This document shows positions 36,261 to 48,289 of a stretch of DNA of 64,000 nt, in pieces. This DNA is from Lepidostoma basale. Lineage: Eukaryota > Arthropoda > Insecta > Trichoptera > Lepidostomatidae. The position numbers and the translations under genes were made by a program. The notes beneath the pieces were generated by a model. It had not been told where the DNA came from. It was given only the letters and a program-made list of their open reading frames with translations, and did no database searches. Where the stretch lies: the NCBI GenBank assembly GCA_022606425.2, contig JAHDVF020000250.1:248001-312000 (forward strand), written 5' to 3'. How positions within the stretch are numbered: the stretch's first letter is position 1; every line of letters begins with the position of its first letter.

Positions 36261-36879
36261 ACCCGCAATGGGTAAAAATCCAGTATTCGTCTACAAGTAT
36301 TTGTATACATTCAACAAAAAGTTTAGTTTTTTTTTAATGCTGTTTCCACTGATATAACGTACATTTCAAGATACATATAAACATCATTGGAAAATAAAAG
36401 AGTTAGAGTGTCAATGCCATAAGTTTAACAAAAATACAAGTCTCATGGCTATGTACATTACGGGAAGTGGACGATAAATAAAGTAAACACTCGTATGTAC
36501 CATATGTAGAAATGTATATTTGGGTCGCTTGATGGGGTTCCGAGTCGACAACAGCAAAGGGCAGGCAAGGCCCGCGACCATTATTTACAACTATGGATAA
36601 TAGATCTCACTTTATTTATAGGGTTATAAAAAGGGCCGAAATGTCTTTTTCATTCTGCTTAGGCAGATTTACGAGCCCGAAGCACTCCAATTTCTACATC
36701 GAACACAGATATCCGCCAATGGGACCACGGAGAGAGACATTACTAGAAGAGCGTTTGAAACTATTTGCGAGAGAGTCCACGACGCCAATTTTGAAAGACC
36801 ATTGTTACAAAAAAAAACATGTCATAGGCTTAACATTTTTTTTAGAAAAAAAAAAGATCTGTAACAAATTCGAGGTGTT
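36261..36879. other. Unrecognised sequence
   Basis: 36510-36790 is GC-richer with an 80-odd-residue frame (MDNRSHFIYRVIKRAE...) of no recognised identity. Confidence 0.25.
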
Positions 36880-37301
36880 TATAAATAAGGCACCTATTTA
36901 TAAACTCCAGGTGTTTATAAATAGGTGCCTTCGCTCAATATTCAAAATCAATTGGCCCCGAACAGTGTCAAATGCCGTTCTCTGGACCATGGCAGGCGAA
37001 AAGCCAATTAGAGAACAAGTCGCTAGGCGCAAATGACAGTGGATCGGTCACACTCTGAGACGGAACCCAGCCTGCATCGCTCAGGGCGCACTAGACTGGT
37101 CCCCTATGGGGGGAAAGAGAAAGCGAGGCAGAACTAGAGCCACCTGGAGAAGAGCCCTGCAGGACGAGGTTTAGGCAGCAGGCCTCACTTGGGATGATGT
37201 TAAGCATCAGGCATGCGATAGAGTCGGGTGGATAAGATTCCTTGAGGCCTTATGCACCACGGAGGTGTGACAGGACAAAAAGAAGAAGAAGAAGAAGAAC
37301 A
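36880..37301 (+). mobile_element. LINE family H C-terminus
   Basis: LQVFINRCLRSIFKINWPRT, AGEKPIREQVARRK-stop-QWIGHTLRRNP, ALDWSPMGGKRKRGRTRATW and GWIRFLEALCTTEV-stop, then a GAAGAA tail. Stops occur at two points. A small duplication makes a gtttataaata hairpin at 36887-36925. Confidence 0.85.
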
Positions 37302-37361
37302 AATTCGAGGGGAGTAGAAGATGAAAAAAAAAACATTAAATGAAATATGCACAGAACCACT

Positions 37362-37540
37362 AACAAACTAACTAACCATCACGCCGTCTCCCCGAAAGGG
37401 TAGGCAGAAAGAATGGACTGCCGCACTTTAACCGATGCGGCACTCCATTCTTCTCTTTTCGCCCCCGCGAGAGACGCGGTGTAATGGTTTGCGAACCTCA
37501 TCGCCACAAATAGGCATCCCCCGCGCATACCCCGCGATCG
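37362..37540 (-). mobile_element. SINE family S, copy 3
   Basis: Reverse: taactaaccatcacgccg (LINE A-type end) on the left, then gatgcggcactccattct, cgcccccgcgagagacgcgg, ggtttgcgaacctcatcgcc and cccccgcgcat head on the right. Confidence 0.75.
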
Positions 37541-38254
37541 TCGTAAAATATATAAAATGCAATGATATAAAATAAAATAACAAAATAAAAATAATTGATT
37601 GTTATGTACATGTTGTCCGCTGGACGATCCGGACCTTTGTGTTTATTAAATTTATATTCCACGTATCCACTGTTTTTTTAATTAACTGTAATTAGGCACT
37701 TAAAACAATCCAACACCAGCAAGAAATAAAAAAAAATATTGAAGAAATTATTCAAATTGTCATTGGAACAAATGAAAAAAAAAAAAAAAAAATCTTTGCA
37801 TAGAACCATGTGAATATAAATGTGATAATTATCTTATTGTAGCTCTTATCGTAGGGACATTCATTAATTCGTATAACTACACCCAAAGAGGTCCGTCCAT
37901 TTATGTCATCTCGACATTCCTAACGACTTCAAATTTCAGTATCAACACTCCTTCTAGGTAAAAATCCACCCCTTTGGATAGTCTTATCGCAAAACAGCAC
38001 GATAAAATTTGGAAATTTACTTGATATTAAAAGCGATATCGAGTTTTACAAAATGGATAATAAATAGTGCGGGAATAAAATGGTCCGAGCGTGTTCACAC
38101 ACAAGGGATGCTGTAATATTGCGAGATAGGGGGAGATGCTAGACCGTTTTCTAAGGGAAAATATATTAAACATTTGGAACACGTTATGATATGGAAAGAT
38201 TTTTATACTCTTAAGATTTTCTTTTAAAAATTAACACTAAGGATTTTAAATCAA
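37541..38254. other. Unrecognised sequence with a poly-A run
   Basis: A run of about 19 A lies near 37775. No gene recognised. Confidence 0.3.
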
Positions 38255-38322
38255 TGGTATTAGAATTTATTATACAACCTTTAACATGAGCAGAAATTAG
38301 CTCATCATAATGAAATTGGACT
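38255..38322 (-). mobile_element. SINE family T, body only
   Basis: attagaatttattatacaac and catgagcagaaattagctca match the body at 200-255. The tRNA-like head is absent. Confidence 0.55.
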
Positions 38323-38587
38323 TGGACTTGGATATTCTGGCTTACAGAGGTTCAACTATTGTGGCTATTCCTCTTTCGTCTGATGGGTACATTGTTGGAA
38401 AGTGATTTAGTGGATTGTTGGTTTATGCGGAGCCATGATTTGTGTGGTCCGGAGTGTTCCTCTGAAAGAGGATCGTTTTTGGAGACTTGTGGCGGCTGGT
38501 GAAGTTAGGGTGGTAATTTGAGAGAACTTTCCTTGTGAGGTTAGGATGTAAATTCATCTATCATCGGGATTTCCGATTCTAGGTGCA
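38323..38587. other. Unrecognised sequence
   Basis: Nothing supported. Confidence 0.3.
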
Positions 38588-39418
38588 TTCAAATCAAATC
38601 AAATCAAATCAGTTTATTTTCTCAAAAGACATTACAAACATTTTTTATAGTTTAAGGCATCTATTGAGAACAGGTAAAACATAAGGAATATATAATACCA
38701 GGAACGCATGAGAGATGGTTCGACATTAGGAATACAAAATACTCTCCAAAGTCAAGAGTATTTGTCTTCTGAATGTACTTTCACGAATATGAAAGACATC
38801 GATCTCCGAAGCGATCATGTTCAGCAGTTTGATTGCTCTCCCCACCGGCATCACCAGAGGCAGGTTGGTTCTGCATGCTGGGAGATAAAACAGTCTGTGC
38901 TGACGCTGTCGAAGATAGCCATCCGGAACATAAAGATGGATAGCCTCCAAGATGACGGAGTTCTCAAAGAATCCCCTGATAAGTCTGAAGAAATGGGTAA
39001 GTGTGCACCCATCCCTTCTTATCTGTAAACTATTGGTCCCCAGCATGCCCAAGAGGAATGCAGTGGGATAAAGCCACGGATAGCTACCAAACTCCCTCAT
39101 GTAGAGATATCTCAGAAATCTTTTCTGAACCCTCTCCAACATGAGCGAGTATCTCGCCTCGTGGGGACTCCATATCACCGAGCCACACTCGAGCCGGCTC
39201 CGGACCAATGAGTTGTACAAAATTCGCAAAACATAGGGATTCTTGAAAACTCTACCAGTTCGGAGAATAAATCCCAACATTTTCAGTGCAACTCCACATA
39301 TTCTCTCGATGTGAGCATGGAAAGTCAGCCTACTTTCATAAACGATACCAAGATCCTTTATCGTTGAAACACGCTTAAGTTGCTGGTTATCCATCTGCAT
39401 TGTGTGATCCTGGTCCAT
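38588..39418 (-). mobile_element. LINE family B, intact 230-residue frame
   Basis: The minus strand codes for MQMDNQQLKRVSTIKDLGIV, ESRLTFHAHIERICGVALK, IWSPHEARYSLMLERVQKR, GYLRQRQHRLFYLPACR and LLTLESILYS-stop. The (TCAAA)n tail is at 38588-38611. No frame breaks, so fairly young. Confidence 0.9.
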
Positions 39419-39770
39419 GAAGGCGCACCGAGCGATAAACCGATAGCCTTATTTTGCAGGATTTGAAGTTTTCGTATGTGACACGAAGCTGCATAGCCCC
39501 AGATTGGGGCTGCGTAAGTGAAGGTCGTCAGTATGACCGTTTTGTATATCGGGAGTTTATTTTCGGTGCTTAGTTTACTGTTTCTGGCTAACATTGGGTA
39601 CAGGGCTGAGGTTGCTCTTGACTCGGCTTTGACTTTATTTCTAATGTGTGGCCTCCATGTCAGCTTAGAATCCAAGGTTACCTCAAGGTATTTGATTGTT
39701 TTGGTCCAAGGAACGTCTTGGCCGAACATTTATATTTTGGGAATGTTTGGAGGAATGTGTCTTTAACTAA
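39419..39770 (-). mobile_element. Jockey-type LINE fragment
   Basis: The minus strand codes for MFGQDVPWTKTIKYLEVTLD, SKLTWRPHIRNKVKAESRA, NKLPIYKTVILTTFTYAAPI and LQILQNKAIGLSLGAP. The W..TIKYLG.TLD..LTW pattern is typical of Jockey elements. It abuts the LINE B copy directly. Confidence 0.85.
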
Positions 39771-40004
39771 AAAAAGGGTCGCTGCGCTTTGAAGAAATCG
39801 ATAGTTGTAGATTTTATTTTTTAACACTCTAATATAAATTATAATGAAAACGCGATTGCTTGATCGATTTTACAGTTTTTTATTTATTCATTTATCATAT
39901 ATAATAAATACTGGTTACAAATTTGTTTCCCCTTGAAAGGGCTTCTCAAACTCAGATATAAATAAATAAAAATACTGTTAAACCGATATAGCAATCGCTT
40001 TTTC
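39771..40004. other. AT-rich sequence
   Basis: Nothing supported. Confidence 0.3.
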
Positions 40005-40106
40005 ATTATAATTATGAAGAAGAAAGTTGGTTGTGTCCAGGCTTGAAGTCAAGACACCTGGATCAGGAGCCAATCATTATATTCCATAGACCACCACCAG
40101 GTTATG
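40005..40106 (-). mobile_element. SINE family T, head region
   Basis: ggttgtgtccaggcttgaag, acctggatcaggagccaat and tagaccaccaccaggtt match 262-335 with changes in both promoter boxes. Confidence 0.55.
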
Positions 40107-40914
40107 TTCACATTTCAAAAAAATTATGAGATATAAGTAAATATAAGATGTTCAAACGATATATTATTAAATACATGGTGTTCTAATTGATTAATGTCAT
40201 TTATAAATTGCACTACTACCTTTGACTTACCAATCAAAATACTCATGCTGTTGAAATTAGAGTATTTAATTTGATCACAAGACAGGGAATGCTTTCTTCG
40301 GTTCCTTACCTGAAACAAAAAAAAAACACTTTATTAATTAGGCTAAAATCAATACTTTAAATCCATGACCTGAAAAGTTATGAAGAATTGATTTCTGATT
40401 TCTAGAATTTTTATAATACTCGTATGCAAAAATAATTGTTTGCTTCAACTTACTAAAATATTATATAATGCCAGATCAAAAATACAATTTCCTTAAAATA
40501 TAACAGGCTACTAGAAAACAGACGTTTTCATTCGTATTATTTATTTAATATGGAGTTTTACATCATTGTTTAAGAAACGATAAAAAACAAAGAATAAAAT
40601 TGCTGTTGAGACGAATATAAAATGCAAATTAACATTTTGCTTGAAATAATTTATATCCTTGACATAAAAATGTGTCGAGCGGCAAAATATGATGAATTCT
40701 CAAACATTAACTGACTGATTAGCAAGACGAAAATAAACATCGTCTAAAATCGATGGCACAGCATCCAGTCCACCTTATACTCCGGCTCATTAATTAAATA
40801 GGCTCCTAAGAGATAAAGAGAATGGCAATGATTGATAGGAAGATTTATCTCGCGTAATAATAGCAGACGGATAAGTCAGACCAGGGCTGGGCGAAGATGT
40901 GTATTGCGAATAAT
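40107..40914. other. Unrecognised sequence with one M2 arm
   Basis: 40508-40590 carries agaaaacagacgttttcatt and tatggagttttacatcattg, the M2 end. The rest is unassigned. Confidence 0.4.
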
Positions 40915-41180
40915 TAACTCTAACTAACCATCACGCCGAGTGCCCGAAGGATAAGGCAGAAATAATGGACTGCCACATTTTTCTTTCCTGACATATACTT
41001 TTCTCAATTCGTCAAAATTCATACATCGTGTCACGCATGCAAGTCGATTTTTCCGAATCTTTGCGTGGACGACATTAAATATTTGATTTATTTGATCGCG
41101 CCCTGTTTCCTTGTTCTTCCTCTATTACTAATTACATTTACATCGTTAACAAATACTTTTATCATTCTTTTTTCAATGTT
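40915..41180 (-). mobile_element. LINE family A fragment
   Basis: Reverse terminus (actaaccatcacgccgag) and decayed C-terminus to the VNGT region. Confidence 0.75.
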
Positions 41181-41214
41181 AAAATTAAAAAAAAATGTTA
41201 TTATATGACAATTC

Positions 41215-41275
41215 CTTTTTATTTACTGAGTTGTTTAGCTGTTTCGCCAACCGATGTTGGCATCATTAGGTGTTA
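41215..41275 (-). repeat. M1 fragment with hammerhead-like module
   Basis: Minus strand: CTAATGA (G-to-A in the core), GCCAAC/GTTGGC hairpin, GAAA, ACAGCT. Confidence 0.55.
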
Positions 41276-41379
41276 CTATAATACAAACTCAGTTTATTGT
41301 AGCACTTAACACTTAATTTAGACACACCAAAAATGCCTACAATAAGAAGAATAAAATAACGTTTCTTTAAATAATAATA

Positions 41380-41790
41380 ATAATAAATTGGATAATTTAT
41401 AGAGCGCCATTTTTATGAATTACTCATCTCAAGGGCACTGTAGAAGATGCTCCGTTTTATCAACTAGATAATAATAATAATAATGATAACAATAATAATA
41501 AACATATTAAGTATAAGGGCTGCACCTGACATAGTCGATCACCCCTTTTTGTCAGGAAATGATAATTTGAAAAGGTGCGTTTTGAGTCTCGATTTAAACT
41601 CTGATTGATTCGCAATGCACTTAAAGTCTGCTGGAAAATTGTTCCAGACTGAAGGGCCGACAACCACGAAGGCTTAGTCGCCAAAGTTTGTGATTGGACA
41701 GCGTTTTGGCACAGTCAATCTACCAATCGCAGAAGACTTAGCTGATCGCAATGTAGACTGTCTAGCATTCATATGATGTAAAACAGCATA
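41380..41790 (-). mobile_element. LINE family I (L2/CR1-like) end with TTA tail
   Basis: Minus strand translates as FVVVGPSVWNNFPADFKC and SEFKSRLKTHLFKLSF, followed by a UTR and a (TTA)n tail on the left. The 74-residue frame at 41460-41684 is an out-of-frame shadow. The terminus is the same as at 1643-1725. Confidence 0.85.
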
Positions 41791-41814
41791 CGAAATAATG
41801 AATCTTAATGTTAA

Positions 41815-41885
41815 AGACTTTTTTCAAGAAGTTAAATTATATTTTATGGGTGTGACATGTTTCGTGTTGCTAAGGCATTAGTAAA
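41815..41885. repeat. M2 fragment
   Basis: attatattttatgggtgtga and catgtttcgtgttgctaagg. Confidence 0.5.
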
Positions 41886-42107
41886 TTCCATTTGAAATAT
41901 CATAGATTTCAGAAATGTATTAATGTTATAATTTAGTATCATTTAACAATACAAGTATTTTTATGTTAGGCGAAATAGCTGTCACGCCAAAATCATATAA
42001 ATAAATTGCGATACGTAATAACAGTGTTTTAAATTTAAACATTTAATAACTTATATAACATTTACAAACAAACAAGGCATTCTTCAGAAGATACGTAAGA
42101 CGTTTTA

Positions 42108-42603
42108 ACTAACTAACTAACTAACCATCACGCCGTCTCCCCGGAGGGGTAGGCAGAAAGAATGGAACGCCACACTGTCCTGTCCTGACATACTTCTCTC
42201 GGTTCCTCAACATTCTTACATCTTGTCATGCACGCACGTCGATTGTTCCGACTCCTCACGTGACCGACATTCAATATTTGATTGATTTGATCGTGCCACG
42301 TTTTCCTCGGCCTTCCTCTATTTCTAGCTCCGTTCACGCCGTTTACATATACCTTCTTTACCATTCTGTCTTCACTCATTCTTTCCATGTGTCCAAACCA
42401 TCTTAATGACCCTTTCCTTATTTTGTTTACAACACTTTCATTCGCACCACATTCACTTCTTATACTTGCATTTGTCACTCTATCATATACAGATTTGCAA
42501 CACATTCGCCTTAGAGATCTCATTTCTACTGCATTTATTCTACTTTCATCCTTCTTTTGCCAGTTCCATGTTTCACTTCCATACATAAGGGTCGGCACAA
42601 GAA
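42108..42603 (-). mobile_element. LINE family A, intact 174-residue frame
   Basis: The minus strand codes for LMYGSETWNWQKKDESRINA, SLRRMCCKSVYDRVTN, HMERMSEDRMVKKVYVNG, GRPRKTWHDQINQILNVGHV, NNRRACMTRCKNVEEPREV and SAYPSGETA-stop. A (TTAG)n tail is on the left (ctaactaactaac). No breaks, so recent. Confidence 0.9.
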
Positions 42604-43069
42604 CTCCTGATGACAACAAGATGTTGTATAATATTGTTAATCCGATTGGCATGACCCTGGGTGAGGGGTTGAGATAATTTATCGAGTAGAGTAATAAATG
42701 AAAAGGAATGCCGTGTATGGACTAATAAGAGTAATAAGGCGGCGACAGGCACATTTCTACCCCGGGCCAAAGGGAAAAATAGAGCGGTGATAAATAGGCC
42801 GTTTAATTACGAGAAGATAGTGTAATGAGGCAAAATTCTACAGCAATTGTATTCAATTACTATGTACGTTTGTTAACGTCACATTTCTAGCCAAAACAAA
42901 GGAATGTTCCACTTGTTTTATTTGAATTTTTTCAAAAAGAATTATTTTTAGCAGCTCTCACAGGGAACCAAGTGGCTGTCTATTAATTCATGTTCGTAGA
43001 TTTTCGCAGCTAGTAAAAAAAAATTTAATCTTAACATTTTTATTGAAATATATATTTAGTTAAATTCCA
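42604..43069. other. Unrecognised sequence
   Basis: 42660-42840 is GC-richer and may be unique host DNA. Confidence 0.3.
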
Positions 43070-43548
43070 TTCCTTATGTATGGAAGTGAAGTATGGAACT
43101 GGCTAAATAAGGATGAAAGTAGAATAAATGCAGTAGAAATGGGATCTCTAAGACGAATGTGTTGCAAATCTGTATATTATGAAACAGTGACAAATGCATG
43201 TATAAGATGTGAATGTGGTGCGAATGAAAGTGTTATGAACAAAATAAGGAAAGGGTCATTAAGATGGTTTGGACACATGGAGAGAATGAGTGAAGACAGA
43301 ATGGTAAAGAAGGTATATATAGACGGCGTGAACGGAGCTAGAAATTAAGGAAGGCCGAGGAAAACGTGGCACGATCAAATCAACCAAATATTGAATGTCG
43401 GTCACGTGAGGAGTCGGAGAAATCGACGTGCGTGCATGACAAGATGTATGAATGTGGAGGAAGCGACAGAAGTATGTCAGGACAGAACAGTGTGGCGTTC
43501 CATTCTTTCTGCCTACCCCTGCGGGGAGACGGCGTGATGGTTAGTTAG
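43070..43548 (+). mobile_element. LINE family A with 14-bp target duplication
   Basis: MYGSEVWNWLNKDESRINAV, MERMSEDRMVKKVYIDGVNG, one stop in GARN-stop-GRPRKTWHDQ, then CMNVEEATEVCQDRTVW. Flanks share ttagttaaattcca (43056-43069; 43545-43558). The target's own TTAG overlaps the element's TTAG tail. Confidence 0.88.
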
Positions 43549-43672
43549 TTAAATTCCACTTAAGATTATGGCTTCGATCGGTTTCGGCAGCTCGCTGCCA
43601 TCTCACACGAAGATTGCAGCGATCTGCCGAAACCGGTCGAAGCCATAACCCTCTAAGTAGAATTTAACTAAA
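43549..43672. repeat. M8 foldback
   Basis: Inverted ttaaattccacttaagatta / taagtagaatttaact and ggcttcgatcggtttcggca / tgccgaaaccggtcgaagcc around a tctcacacgaag centre. Confidence 0.7.
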
Positions 43673-43799
43673 TATATACAATATTTAATAAAAAATCAAA
43701 TATTTTCATTATTAACAATAAAACGTCTACCATGAAACTTCAAATAATATATATTTTTTAAAAACTAAATTGACGCATTTTTTATGAATTAATGCTGCT

Positions 43800-43950
43800 G
43801 TTTCCACTTATGAGTTTATTTTTCTCTTCATGTTTCGAAGGCTTTACATTTTCATCATTGGGAGAACGATATAAACGTTTATATCGCTCTCCCGACGATG
43901 AAGGTGTAAAGCAGAGGTTCCCAAACTTTTTTGTGCCGTATTTACTCGTA
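43800..43950. repeat. M4 foldback plus hAT end scrap
   Basis: M4 arms gtttcgaaggctttacatt / gatgaaggtgtaaagc; then cagaggttcccaaacttttt (43913-43935) matches the end of the hAT MITE at 13120-13510. Confidence 0.6.
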
Positions 43951-43964
43951 TTTGTAAAAAAAAA

Positions 43965-44125
43965 AAAATTGCAATAACTATTTCGGCAACCAATGTTGGC
44001 AACATCAGTTGTTTATTACACCTGATGATGCCAACATTGGTTGAGCGAAACAACTGTCGTGAATATTTCATAGAATTTAAATAAATACATCTTGCAATTG
44101 TAACAGTGTTTCGAATTAAACAGTT
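43965..44125. repeat. M1 foldback
   Basis: Inverted aactatttcggcaaccaatg / cattggttgagcgaaacaac around acatcagttgtttattacac. Confidence 0.65.
44022..44058 (+). ncRNA. Hammerhead-like motif, M1 type
   Basis: CTGATGA (44022-44028), extra T, CCAAC/GTTGAG-type hairpin with one weakened pair, GAAA (44047-44050), ACAACTGT and C. Related to 24944-24979 with compensating and non-compensating changes. Confidence 0.45.
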
Positions 44126-44559
44126 TATAAATTATGTTACACACATTCTCAATACATGAAATAAATTTCTTCAAGTTATCAAAATATCAATCATCTCATA
44201 TTCACGAAATCTTTCGAATCTCTTAAGAAGTATTTTATTTTCTGGCTATATATAGGTACTCTAATAAATTAAGTTTCAGCAAATGTCTGCTTCTTGGAAG
44301 ATACTAAATTATACGTATTTGTTTTTCTCTGTTGATTCGTGTACCTTCGTAATAAATATGTAATGTTTTTTTTTCATTTTATTTGTGTTATACACTAGAT
44401 AAAAATAACCATCTTATCATGATACTTATATACTTTTACTGTTCGGATTCCGTTTATTTCAGAAACAAAAATATATACAGAAAAACAAACAATTATTAAA
44501 TAAGAATTAAAAAAAATGATGTTTTTAAGAACTACTTCAACATTGATACAAAACAAAAA
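44126..44559. other. AT-rich sequence
   Basis: Nothing supported. Confidence 0.3.
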
Positions 44560-45055
44560 CAAACAAACCATCACGCCAATTCCCCGTAGGGGTTGGCAGA
44601 GAGAATGGACCGCCACACTACTCTATCCTGGCAAACCTCTCTAGCTTCTTTCACATTCATACAAGAGTCATACACGCACGTCGATTCCTCCGACTTCTAA
44701 CATGACCAACCTTTAAAATTTGATTAATTTGATCATGCCAAGTTTTCCTCGGTCTGCCTCGACTCCGTACCCCATTCACACCATTAACGTATACTTTCTT
44801 ACCATTCTTTCTCCATCCATGCGTTCCATATGTCCGAACCAACGCAACGATCCTTTCATAATTTTGTTCATAATACCTTCTGCCGCTCTACATTCCTTTC
44901 TTATATCAGCATTTGAGATTTTGTCGTATATCGTTCTACCACACATACGCCTTAGGGACCTCATCTCTACTGCATTTATTCTGATTTCATCCTTCTTCTG
45001 TCAGTTCCATGCTTCGCTTCCATACATTAGTGATGGGACCAGAACTCCATTGTGA
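44560..45055 (-). mobile_element. LINE family A, TTTG-tail subfamily
   Basis: Left tail aaaacaaacaaaccatcacg; minus strand codes for MRSLRRMCGRTIYDKISNAD, SLRWFGHMERMDGERMVRK and VNGVRSRGRPRKTWHDQINQ. It ends at the same cacaatggagttctgg boundary as 28978. Several frame breaks. Confidence 0.85.
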
Positions 45056-45184
45056 ACGTTGATATAAAATAATAAAACACTTTGTATTTTAACAAGATAT
45101 GGTTATCATAATTGATGCCTAATATATTTTCAGGGATTAAAATCAGCTAAAATTCGATGATTGATAATCAGCAGAATTAGCTAA

Positions 45185-45702
45185 AATGGCAGTGCATAAT
45201 GGTATTCTTATACCAACCCATATGTATGGAAGCAAAGCATGGAACTGGCAAAACAAGGATGAAAGTAGAATAAATGCAATAGAAATGAGATCTCTTAGCC
45301 TCAGAATGTGGATACTCTGTGTGGTGTAATACTCAATGTGGATACTCTGTGTATGATAGAGTGTCGAATGAAAATGGAGTTATGAACAAAATAATAAAAG
45401 GATCATTAAGATGGTTTGGACACATGGAAAGAATGAATGAAGAAAGAATGGTAAGAAAAGTATATGTTAACGATGCAAATGGTAGAAATAGAGGATACCG
45501 AGGAAAACGTGGCACGATCAAATAAATCAAATATTGAGTCGACCACGTGAGGAGTCAGAGAAATCGACGCGCGTGCATGACACGATGTATGAATGTTAAG
45601 GATTCGAGAGAAATATGTCAGGGAAGAAATGTGATGCAGTCCATTCTTCGGACGGTGTGACGTCATTCCAAAACGGTGTGATGGTTAGTTACTTAGTTAG
45701 TT
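45185..45702 (+). mobile_element. LINE family A with internal microduplication
   Basis: Starts gcagtgcataatggtattct; a duplicated atgtggatactctgtgt (about 45306-45351) breaks the frame. Later FGHMERMNEERMVRKVYVND and a scrambled end with TTAG-type tail. Confidence 0.8.
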
Positions 45703-46099
45703 TGGAAGAACATTAAAATTGGGAAAACCTGGTACAAACAAAGCGATATTTTATTAGAACAAATATAAAATATTGGCAGAAGGAAAAACGATTATCAACG
45801 CTCTTACAGAAACATTTCCAGATTGTTCTGTAAAGGAAGGAAAATAGAAGAAAAATACATTTACGGTTAGTAGAGAAACACCGATATTTTTCTTCAATTT
45901 TCTCCGTGCAGTCATAGCGCAGAGAATTAAATTGCAGAAGAAATTAGATTATCTTGCATCCAGCTACATACAGCATCCCGGGGGGAAAGGCGTATGGTAC
46001 ATACTATATGTGAACCAGTAGCGTGAGGTATTAATAAACGACCTGTTTTAAAACATAAAAATAGGTACAACGGAGAAAATGCTAAAAAAAAGAATTTTG
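45703..46099. other. Unrecognised sequence
   Basis: Nothing supported. Confidence 0.3.
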
Positions 46100-46600
46100 G
46101 AAGAGAAATAATAACACTGTTTTTATTCCATTTTTATTTATTAAATAGTTTAATAGAATTAAAATACTATTCACAACATGTTTCGGAGGTAGCATCCTTC
46201 ATCCTCAGATGTAAATATATAACTATTGTATATTTACATCCTCAGGTGTAACATAAATATATATGTTACATGGTTATATTTTTAAATTTGAGCATGTAGG
46301 AGGTCAGCTCCAAAATATGCTGTGATAAATATTTTTGCCGATTTTTTTATGAATTAAAACACTGTTTTTTTCAACTCAGAAGTGAAAAAAACAGTGTTTA
46401 AATATATAAAAAAATTCGTCATTATGGAATTCCACAGTATTAACGCCTTGTTTATCTAAAATAAATAATTTTATTCTATAAAAATATGTTGTAAATAAAA
46501 GTGGAATTATAACAGTGTCAATGATTATTTTCCAAATAACATTGAAATTCTACAGTGTTAATATTTAACCCTTCAATAAAGCTACAAAATAATTATTGAA
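46100..46600. repeat. M11/M12-type foldback remnants
   Basis: Minus-strand module 46173-46212: CTGAGGA, a GG/CC-closed hairpin, GAAA, ACATGT. Nearby inverted aaaacactgttttttt / aaaaaacagtgttt and ggaattccacagtattaacg, a motif also at 26950, 57340 and 62350. Confidence 0.55.
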
Positions 46601-46726
46601 TTTTTTAACGTTAAAGAAAGATACATTAAAAAATATTGTAAGCATTTAAATCCATTTTTAATCAAATGTAAAATTGGGAGCGGGACACATCTGGAATCGG
46701 GTCATTTTTCCTAGTAATATAAGCTC

Positions 46727-47742
46727 AAAGCAACCATGGATAATACAAAATGTAGAGTCAAGATAGGAGGAGAGCTCACAGATGAATTCATGGTATCACA
46801 GGGCCTCAAACAAGGTGATGGTTTAGCCTCAACACTTTTTAACCTGAGTTTGGAATATGCCATAAGGAAAACTTACCACCTTAACACGAATCCCAACACA
46901 TACTTTCATAGCAGCCAGATCATAGGATATGCAGACGACCTTAACATTGTAGGAAGATCCCTAGCAGCCATACACGAAGTATTTGAGCCTTTAGAGACAG
47001 CAGCCAAGGAGGTGGGTTTAGAGATAAACGAAGAAAAGACACAAATAATGAAACAAACCAGGAATGCAACCAACTCAAGGCGAACCATCAGATTCAAGGA
47101 CAGATATGACTTTAAGATGGTGGAGGACTTCACTTACCTGGGTTCGTCTATAACAAAAGAAAACGAAGATCACAAGGAAATCGAAAGAAGAATCACAATT
47201 GGTAACAAAACATTCTTCTCTCTACTACCAGCGCTCAAATCAAGAAACGTACACTGGAAAACCAAAATCACCCTGTATAAAACAATCATCCGAACAGTAG
47301 TGACCTATGGGTGTGAGGCGTGGACAATGACAGCGAAATCTGCAGAGCGACTGGATACTTTTGAGAGAAGGGTGCTGCGCAGAATTCTGGGGCCTGTGAA
47401 TGACGGTGAAGGCTGGAGAGTGCGGCATAATGACGAGCTGTACAATATTTACAAAGCTCCCAGTCTCTCCACACAGGTCAGACTGAATAGACTGAGATGG
47501 GCCGGTCACGTGCAGAGGATGCCGTCATCGCGAACCCCAAAAAGATTGCTGGAGTGGCACCCAGGTGGTAGAAGACCAATTGGACGACCAAGGCTGCGAT
47601 GGGAGGATGAAGTTCGGAGAGATGGAACAAGATTGTTAAGAGTGTCAGATTGGAGGGTCGAAGCGGAGGACAGGAGGAGTTGGAGGCGAAGAATACTGGA
47701 GGCTAAGGCTCGATATGGGCTGTAGGGCCATCGAAGAAGAAG
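46727..47742 (+). mobile_element. LINE family C, longest copy, RT frame, with target duplication
   Basis: A 329-residue open frame: MVSQGLKQGDGLASTLFNLS, IIGYADDLNIVGRSLAA, EVGLEINEEKTQIMKQ, FTYLGSSITKENEDHKE, TYGCEAWTMTAKSAERLD, LRWAGHVQRMPSSRTPKR, to EAKARYGL-stop and a GAAGAA tail. The duplication aatataagctc lies at 46716-46726 and 47743-47753. YADD is the RT catalytic box; the endonuclease and the first RT motifs are missing. The frame is intact and it is the master-like copy for 4796 and 35612. Confidence 0.94.
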
Positions 47743-47753
47743 AATATAAGCTC

Positions 47754-48289
47754 CTTTTTTCCCCCATGTAAAGAGTCGTTACACCTCTTGGTCTCTTCAA
47801 TTGTATGAAACATGTGTTTTTTGTATTTATTAGAACTCATAAAATATTGCATGATATCGTAAACCAATTGTTTTTAGATTATCCACATCACAAATTCAAG
47901 TAAAAGAAAAAGATTTTAAAAAATAAAAAAGCAACGAACGCCACTGGTCTTTACATACACGTTCAAACATAACACACTCGTGCCAACATACGTTATGTTA
48001 AGACAAGGGTGGCGGCGGTTATAAGTGAAATGAAAGGAGAAAAATGTTTTCACACACGTACATCTAAAATGTACAATGGAAGCGAAAGTATAACATTGTT
48101 CCACAGACATCAAAGAAATAAAACGTTCAAAAATACGAAGGCAAGGATGGCATAGTTTTGCACGTATGAATGTAGAAAATGTGGATAGTTGAAATGAAAT
48201 TATTTGTTCTTAAATCTGCACATTTCTTTGTATATAATATAATATATAATTCTTCTGTACGGGCGTATGTAGTTGAACTCCCCCTAAAC
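47754..48289. other. Unrecognised sequence
   Basis: Nothing supported. Confidence 0.3.

Noticed and set aside
36593..37036. 147-residue frame as one protein
   Set aside because: The first half is unrecognised DNA and the second half is LINE family H; the frame is a chance join.
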